DNA of 24,807 bases from Amoebophrya sp. AT5.2 (Eukaryota; Sar; Dinophyceae; Syndiniales; Amoebophryaceae). Positions 16,401 to 22,000 of the stretch are shown here, piece after piece. Both the position numbers and the translations under genes were made by a program. Numbering within the stretch: position 1 is the first letter of the stretch; every line of letters begins with the position of its first letter. The stretch covers positions 1-24,807 of the forward strand of contig RXOD01004286.1 of NCBI GenBank assembly GCA_005223375.1. The letters are read 5' to 3'. The notes beneath the pieces are model-generated. The model was given only the letters and a program-made list of their open reading frames with translations. It had not been told where the DNA came from and did not search any database.

Positions 16401-19006
16401 CCGTGCCCACACCGATCGGATCTGGACCCGCGGCCGGGGACTCACTCCCCGAAGTCAAGCCTACCCTCAAGCAGGTGCAGGACGCAGTCACGTCGGAACC
16501 TGAGATGAGACACTTTTGGTGCTCACATCGGGCAGCCGAATCGATCGCCGACGGCTTCGAGGACCTTACCAGCGGTGACGGTCTCCCTAGTTTGCACCAG
16601 CTACAAGAAGGTATTCGCGGCGAGGTCCTCGCGCGTGGAGATAGTTCGATTTCCGCAGGGCTCCTGCACGGCGTGCTGCAGTCGTCGGAACGTGAGGAGG
16701 ACGAGCTTTTGGACAACCTGCATGAAGACGGAGCCTCTGAGGCCTTTCGACTGCTCGAACCCGAAGAGGATCTCTACGAGTCATCTGACGAAGAAGACGA
16801 GGACTGTCCGTTGGGAATTGCCGCCCAGCGGCGGGCGTACCTGAGTGCCGGCGAACAAGACGGGTTCGACGACAGTATTAGCTACACGGCAGAACAGCGA
16901 GTGGCCGCGCGTGCCTGGGCTGCGGACTCTGCCGACGCTGATCGCCGCCTTGCGGACCTGGAGGGCCGTGGCATCCGGCGGGCACCAGGGTGGCGACTCG
17001 TGGTGCTGTTGTATGTCTTCCTGGGCGGCGTCCTGGAGGATTTCGTGAAGGTGGTCCACGGGGCTTCCCCGGGTACGGATGTTTTTGGGATCGGGTCAAC
17101 CATCGACCCCCTACAGTCCGAAGAAATTTATCGCGCGGTGCAAGTAGTAGTCGAAACCGATGTCCAGTCGTCTACCGGCGGCGTCTCACTCGACGCGGCA
17201 AAGGGGTTCCTACAACTCCTCCTGAGCTCGCGTCTCTGTCGCTACACTGGGTGGGTATACAAAACCTGCGTGAGACGCCCGCGCCGCATGTTCTTGGGTC
17301 TGGCCTGGGCCCCTGGGACATTTTGCGCCCTTGTCCAGACTTGCTTCAGCACTCTTCGCGACCCCAATATCACTTGGCGAGATGTTTGCGGCATTCTCCG
17401 AGCCTGGTGCGGACGTGGGACCGACGAACTCATCGAGAAGTTTGAAGCTGCCGCCGGACCTTCCATCGACTTGCACGCTAGCATGGGCACTACGCTCGAA
17501 CACGAGGATGGGGCCGTCTACGTAGTCGGTAGTCCGTCGGTTCTTCCGGAAACCGACGAGAACGATATTATCCCCGGGCTCGACGACTCCGATAGCGACA
17601 GCGGGGCGGAGTATTGTGCTTCACCTCTTCGCAAGGAGGGCAGCGGGGCGTACGCTTTCAATAGCGCCAGTCTCGACTTCGGCGACAGTGAGAGTGACCC
17701 CGATGACAGTACTTCCTCGCCGGGCATCGACGCGGATGGGAACCTCGAACGCACGTGCCCTTTCGAGGCCCGGTTCAGTGATCAGGGACATCAGCAGCCG
17801 CCGCAGCAGCGGTTCACTTCTTCTACTGGTAGTGGGGAGACACCGCGCAAGGAGCGGCGGAGGTCAGCGGGAGAACGGCTCCGGGCACTGCTTCTCGCGG
17901 TCCCGGGCGTCTCTTTCTTGGTGCCGTATGTCGACGACCTCAATTACGGGTTCAAGGGGCTGTGGAGCTGCCTTTTTAGGACTGGATACACGATGGCTCG
18001 CTCGCTGCAGGTGGGAATGAAGTTCAGCCTCAAGAAAATCCGTGTTGGGCGCGCCTTGGAGATCCTTGGTTGGAAGCTCGACTTCGTCCGGGAATGTCGC
18101 CTCCCCGACCCTGACAAGGCCGGTGCAATTCGCGCCTTCAAGTGGTCTCGGGTCACGAAGTCGGTGAAGATCTTGAAAAAGTTCCTCTGCCAGACCACGT
18201 ACATTCAGGAGGCATACCTGGAGCGTGACGAAGACTACCTCAAGCAATATTTAGACAAAGTCCGGCTCAAGAAAATGGGATCGGATCCGAAGGCAAAGGA
18301 GGCGTTCATCCGGCTGCGCATCGGCCTTTGCCGGCACGTGGAGCTCGGGTCCATCGACGTAGAAAGCGCCCGAGGCTGGCGAAACTTTTGTAGCAAGGAG
18401 AATCCGATCCTGCGTATCTTGGTCGACAGCTCACAGCGACGTGTCTCGGTCTGGGGAATTCAGTACCAAAAGGGGTTCGGGCATCGCGTTGTGTTCGCCT
18501 ACACGAGGAAATTCTCCAAGGAGGAACGCAGCAAACACAGCACGTCATCAGTCCGCATGGAGACTGCTGGTTTGTTGTTTTTAGTCCGTGTCGTGCTTCG
18601 CCGCATTCCGAAAATACCTTTCGTCCTGTATAGCGACAACACGACATTGACGCAGGAACAGCTTTGGAGCTTAATGTCGTCTATCACCACCGTCAAGTCC
18701 CTCGTCAGCATGGCTTCCGAGATCTTGGCCTGTCTGCAGTGTCGCGAAGTCTACGTCTCGAACCTCAAGGGACATTCGATGGTGCTGCCCGACGCGGCTA
18801 CGCGCGTCGACGGGGACGAGGGAGAGGACCTCTTCACGGTGGACCGCTTGCGCGACCTGCTTACGAAGCTGTATCCTATGGGGCTGAGAAGATCGACCCG
18901 GCGCGCATCGAGGAAGAAATCGGCAAACTCGACGAGGAAGACGTTGCAACACCTGCTGTTAAGGTGTTGCGCCAAGGATTGCCGGCCGCCGACGCGACAT
19001 GTTTGA
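10442..19006 (+). CDS. Gag(CA/NC)-protease-RT palm-RNase H polyprotein, 2854 aa
   Basis: The frame is open from 10292, and the upstream part reads as protein, so it probably continues segment B; the first ATG is 10442. Domains (numbered from 10442): helical region with possible capsid fold (about 321-540); Gly/Lys-rich basic stretch with repeated GKG (613-675); CxxC-containing region (about 740-775); disordered Ala/Pro region; hydrophobic signal-anchor-like segment (1150-1177) followed by a globular region of unknown role; retropepsin with DTG at 1722 and ILG near 1864; acidic linker; RT palm motif A with SLDAAKGF (catalytic Asp 2251), motif B GLAWAPGTF (2286), then about 175 extra acidic residues before motif C YVDD (2496); thumb-like region; RNase H with Asp 2662, Glu 2707, Asp 2732, Asp 2784. 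No RT fingers motif precedes motif A. The last 40 codons after 18883 lose the family pattern; the next frame carries on. Confidence 0.85.
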   Translation: MGALAPVFTKLLDAQQSAVATLVNDSGRQMSKLLESKAATDRLLVETLEELKAARDKPAAESTEKAKEAATEAVQLLWKEHRGGTLNSEERRTRDRRVGQVLGHDDDGYAAPAGGSDAGSSILGSMLNPTKFMFDGFMERYYAANREAVQDNATQATAQRAQRLYSASESIGRLQRFLCGASDRGDLGNDINAFAYGGDPSDAVTREGVRGFSADGAGFGHDPEVATGLYMLGCGETVASGTGLSTEAMPQYEYCRRQGFDTETTAWHRRECVDDDLPVNFTPKASLEYRLLKAVIHSATVLDSGSGLAPGVANVAPTVPTVSWTRESVIGHYQSYFRELEARLTYYGLRGWQPFVLDIVKCVGEESTEAMSLVKEHGTYGEHENLVAFAIFELGLASKCQVDFASLVAEIMEERYVPLDIRHASARTRGGEWASRQEKTVKKLLDLGLDKKIVWPRYNTRTFNASVLSDGVYDQAWMERYVNEVVKSRLAADGKAVPSTKVLVAEQRKVLKETALESIVRYCSVNAASGVVFGAKTYLRMRDQNRRNYRSTLADEGEYADPVSYLAIEDDATAGNDDPLCLDVETCRAVSAQDDAEAWAEEQDRSFIAIRDAAKGKALLGKGEGRSKSAGKSKASGEGSFPGGKGKRVSDHTTSQGKGKGKHSGTSSKGKSASTSAGPAESPDAVCAASAANRSGAFPMVVRCSEICGNLHHGTSAHTASDIVIATMAAAGEGSFDTQDCALCGFRHLGYLVLLAGQEVFLCPTYLRSKRKGDDMPSGLKCTRRSKPSEPSILVPKVFSIIRSGEKAMEEWLSLERNLDCRKYLSECSLLEFVISKARAAYKTASNTSSATVVATSAKAMHSLTSGLPYDMWDTTDPGSDYLHLIDAIHSGAFDAHYKALAEGSNSDAVGDNLMQQGVASHLSGISLSDASVPLNLQSLLHLAAGSPTDVVQQLCRALSGASLAPAPVPASPPAAVTITDVTPQSPEQDPTAAVLRSVGSPTGSPVASPAVAAAAMTAMAAPGAGDAGEGQGRMMLVNYTTDPGLHIAGGTMKMFSSEPTYDSAATAPTGFTEENHTSDNGTMSSRDGFAEGSVGTPLEEGQFSWDNRSKEEGAVFVNQTDEDEHRRLTEVGTHGVTRSEPSTRVRVRMGSILARVALHVFLLALLCHLGTPTTAVFYGSCSLGFETTKIIQAKTSMRTAEPRASRTLLPLNSRTLRRRDAAGLLGKQNRYLYSNWSWGSLNPHDLFHVSGDTLAENIDLWGQRWDACIERFVADCSRSSRSDKRILALLVDHDFRFWDRVGGSRNCWNSSTPRVIASALRDLETVEGDVSIVFALQEDICYGVKYLGKPGFEARVRAELLKLECPRVAASFFVMNTDLEGLGRSRVPLSWNCAGAVAAQKYFESYPPGAARVSRSLHLNAGVGLLRGLGLAPKFCSSGRLRIPIRAAHQMLLNNSGAYYATPTGTREGGVSGVLVTGRRHVTLRDLVDRKHVLVEGVGGFTAQELFELYTGSGHTEKRPPALEFKDPDSLWAVVADAEDLTIDDTPLSDDDAADAFYLEAERQAHYAHPDTQRQMQETAASLHGRVQRGFPDHPRSCWSCFSTGARRRATTALRNPRELVRLLLCGVVRSCFWVAALIGAPLNVEIARDLQLPMMYGILHSPDPTDAFLNRVGPGGVGQLAFDVNGSNFQTQPEPLGNRVWGGLYDKKKNALLVTLLLLDTGCLVSRYVSGSSLVSCQYLAANDLPYYAYDGFSEVVYFGSPECGRQAEPCRWSPLDLRFSGWTSDLKKHHPIGPQQGFCFAEARNPGSSRRLKAVRDNDQFFNMSQRGEAVSQYGGDNAGDMLCSWSWALAVTWLFCFDSIILGHQDLSRLGLSLCPAGTPGDQLGAYLLSQVALVSNRKLVTSAYVLRAPLRLRNANFWILAKERLFGKEASAGKSDKELKEKCASLALQPKSMTHHMAIARELVASGVPVAVDPGSSIGAPAVPTPIGSGPAAGDSLPEVKPTLKQVQDAVTSEPEMRHFWCSHRAAESIADGFEDLTSGDGLPSLHQLQEGIRGEVLARGDSSISAGLLHGVLQSSEREEDELLDNLHEDGASEAFRLLEPEEDLYESSDEEDEDCPLGIAAQRRAYLSAGEQDGFDDSISYTAEQRVAARAWAADSADADRRLADLEGRGIRRAPGWRLVVLLYVFLGGVLEDFVKVVHGASPGTDVFGIGSTIDPLQSEEIYRAVQVVVETDVQSSTGGVSLDAAKGFLQLLLSSRLCRYTGWVYKTCVRRPRRMFLGLAWAPGTFCALVQTCFSTLRDPNITWRDVCGILRAWCGRGTDELIEKFEAAAGPSIDLHASMGTTLEHEDGAVYVVGSPSVLPETDENDIIPGLDDSDSDSGAEYCASPLRKEGSGAYAFNSASLDFGDSESDPDDSTSSPGIDADGNLERTCPFEARFSDQGHQQPPQQRFTSSTGSGETPRKERRRSAGERLRALLLAVPGVSFLVPYVDDLNYGFKGLWSCLFRTGYTMARSLQVGMKFSLKKIRVGRALEILGWKLDFVRECRLPDPDKAGAIRAFKWSRVTKSVKILKKFLCQTTYIQEAYLERDEDYLKQYLDKVRLKKMGSDPKAKEAFIRLRIGLCRHVELGSIDVESARGWRNFCSKENPILRILVDSSQRRVSVWGIQYQKGFGHRVVFAYTRKFSKEERSKHSTSSVRMETAGLLFLVRVVLRRIPKIPFVLYSDNTTLTQEQLWSLMSSITTVKSLVSMASEILACLQCREVYVSNLKGHSMVLPDAATRVDGDEGEDLFTVDRLRDLLTKLYPMGLRRSTRRASRKKSANSTRKTLQHLLLRCCAKDCRPPTRHV
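15500..16080 (+). other. Retropepsin-like protease domain
   Basis: A hydrophobic strand leads into LLLLDTGCLVSRYVS (DTG at 15605-15613), matching the catalytic loop of retroviral-type aspartic proteases. SIILGHQDLSRLGL at about 16028-16069 matches the C-terminal ILG-x-D-x-L signature of Ty3 proteases. The gap between them, about 140 residues, is longer than usual (about 60-80), implying an insertion. Activity would need a dimer. Confidence 0.65.
18872..18890 (+). other. Candidate -1 frameshift site at a GGGG run
   Basis: In the polyprotein frame the codons read CCT ATG GGG CTG. G18880-18883 allow a glycine tRNA on GGG to slip back one base and still pair fully; the next codon becomes GCT at 18883 and the integrase frame follows. 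Reading is protein-like up to YPMG in the first frame and from AEKIDPAR in the second. It is not a classic X-XXY-YYZ heptamer. A missing G in the assembly would look the same. Confidence 0.45.
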
Positions 19007-22000
19007 CAGCCTTTGAGGCGCTGCGTGGGATTTTCGCGTTGGGCCAGTATTCCCGTCTCTCTGGTGTTAGCAAAGCTCCGCTGCCCGCACTCACAACCGT
19101 TGACTACGTAGTGCGTACTGGGCAGTTCCGGTCCAGCCCCAACGAGAGATACATTGTTGACTTGGTCTTCCCTTCCACGGAGACTATCTGTGTGGTGCCT
19201 TGCGGACTGGTAGCGTCCAAGATCGACCTGCTTAAGGGCATCGACTTCAAGGTCACCAACTGGGCTTCGCGCGAGGTCAGCGTGACGCCGCAACTCTTCG
19301 TCACGGAAATGGGTAGCAGCAAGAGGATCGATCTACGTGGGGACCTCCTAATAGCTCCTTCCGGGACTGATGCCGCGAGCTTTGCGGCGGTAGAAGACAG
19401 CGCCATTCTCCAGGGCGCGGACGAGGCCGCGGTCGACGCAGCCATCGCCAAGCGGTTGAAGCGAGCCGAGTACAAAATCACACCGGACCAGTTCTCTCGC
19501 GAATGCGCTGAACGGCTCTTCGATGTCCTCAAGGACTGGCCCCTCGCCCTGCAGTGCTGCTTGACTAAGGTTTTCATGGTTTTCCGGGTGGTGCTGTGGA
19601 CCGAGGGGCTTCCGTTCCCGACTGTCATGGTTGCCAGTGCGTATCATCCGATCAAGCCGGACGCGAAGACGGGCGGCTATCGGCGAATTTCCTTAGAGGA
19701 TCTGTTGGACAAAATCCTCCGATTCCACCTAGCCGAGCAGGTGTACGAATCGTTGCTGGGGAAGTACCTGCCGATTTACGGCTTGCCACTGCACCTCAGC
19801 GCTCTTTTCTTAGCTGTGCGCAAGGCGGATTGCCTGGGGCGTTTGATCGTCGATGCGGTCCAGTGTAACAAGCTCTTTCCTCCTTGCAGCTACCCCTTAG
19901 CCTCTTGCGAGATGGTCCACGGAAACTTACTCACGACGCACGTGGCCATGACACTGGGTGACTACATCGCCAAATATGGGCGTGGGGCTGAACTGACACC
20001 TAGTGTGGAAGTTGGCGGAGCACTGCAAGCCTACATCCCGGCGGAGAAGAACGCAGTCGGAAACCTTAAGGAGTTCCTTGTAAAGGGAGATGCTACCTTC
20101 CGGCTTTATCGTTTTACGGACTTGCCTGATTCCGGCAAGCGCGGCGATTCGGTGCTGATGAAGGCTAGCCCCGCAGGTCTCCTTCCCCAAAATGGGGGCC
20201 GGTTCCTCGATATGAAACCAACTGCCGCACGGAGACCGAGGATCCGGGCCGTCGAGCTACTGCACCGTATGCATGAAGGTTGGTTCAAGCACCCGCCTTC
20301 ACCCTGCGAATTTCGCGTTTACAAGGTGATTGAGGGGCTCACAGATCAGGCGTTTGACGCTGCCGCTTCTCAGCCCGGTGGTGTTGAACGTGTCGCGCGG
20401 AAGGTCAGGAACGAGAAAGAGGCGAAGAAAGTCTTCCTCGGCACACCCTCTGTCCCCTTTCTCTGTGCGAACTGCGTTGCGGTTGACACGAACGCGGACT
20501 ATGTCATCTATAGCTGTGGGTCTCTGGCTGACCCTGCTGCCGTGGTCTGCCCACCTGTCGCCGTGCCTGCCGAAGCCGAAAACAAGAAGACGAGCAAGAA
20601 ACGCAAAGCCAAGGGACCACAGAACAAACGAAACAAGAAGGACACCAAGAATGTTGGTCTCCCTGACGGTGGTAACTCTGACTCCCCGCGCAACGCCGCC
20701 GATCCTTCAGCTGGCAGCAGCACGGACCCTCCACGCCAGCCTCCTACCGACGTGCTTGGGGAGGATGTCCTTCCCCTCGATGAGCCCAACAAGGACTTTG
20801 AGGAGGCCGCTGACGAAGCTGGTGATGCGCCCGGTTTAGAGCTGGGCACGGATGGGCCGGGTCTCTTGCTGCCTGCTCCGCACGGCGCTCCAGACGTTAT
20901 TGTCGACCGTGACCGCGAAGAAATCACCATCCCTGGGGTGGGTGGTGGTGCGCCTCAGAATCGTATTCGGACTGGCGTAAAGAAGGGTAAGAAGAAGGCC
21001 ACACTTTTGCCTCTACCTGACCCGATTGGGGACGGTCTTGGTGATGGCGTACCGGTTGCTGGGGAGTCGTTGGAACCGGGTGCCGCCGCGGACGAAGATT
21101 TTCGTGTCAAGCCCGACACCCTGGTCAAGCTACGCACCCAGCAGCTCAAGGACCGAGCCGGGTTCACGAAGAGAGCCAGGCAGCTCGTGGAGTACTTTTC
21201 GGCCAGCGAGCAGGTGTGTTCCGTTGCCCTCGATCCCATGTGCCTCATTGACGACGATCTAGGTGCACAGCCTGTCGAGTCGGGGAAGTACCTGTACAAC
21301 TTGTGTCTAAATCTACTGCGGATGCACTTTGGCGCAGATCTCCAATTCGCGCCTTCGGGGATCCTTGTGGTGTCGAGTCTCCACAAGACCGATGCTGAGC
21401 TCTGGGGCCTTCCGAAATTCGCTACGCGCATCTGCTGTCTCGGGACTGATCCGACGGAGGGATACCGGTTTGGGTTCACGCAGGATTTTACCACGGTGGC
21501 AGACGGGCTCTGGGTTCTGCCCGAACGGGTGTACGTAGTATACAGTCGTGAGATGTCTTCGCTCATAAACATTGATGCCGACTTTCTACGGGCGCTCCGC
21601 ACGGGTCAACACCGGGAGTTGCGGTACGTGTTCGCTGCGCATGACGCCCGCTCTCAAGGTCTCTCCGAAGCTGCTGTCCAAAAACGGGTCGAGGAGGCTC
21701 TTAGCGTACGCAAGAAACCTACGGCTGCTAAGGTGCGCGAAAAGACAGCGGACTCGAAACGGTTTGTGATCCAAGGAGGACTTGTTTTTGTTTTCAGGTC
21801 GGTCTCGCGCGGCTTTTACGTCTGGCTGCCGAAGGACGTCCAGAAGGAGGTGAAGCTGGAAGGGGTAGTTTACCGGAACACCACGCCGCTACGGGTCCTC
21901 TGTTCGTTTGCACACACCACGCGCGGACATGCTGGCCCGACCGCCACCTACGAAATCGTCTTGTCTCTGGGCTTCTTCCACGACGGGTTGCACTCGGAAA

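Noticed and set aside
18839..18888. Intron at the Pol/integrase junction (50 nt, GTGGAC...CTGAG)
   Set aside because: Weak donor and acceptor, and it would remove sequence that reads as natural protein (DRLRDLLTKLYP). The GGGG slip fits better.
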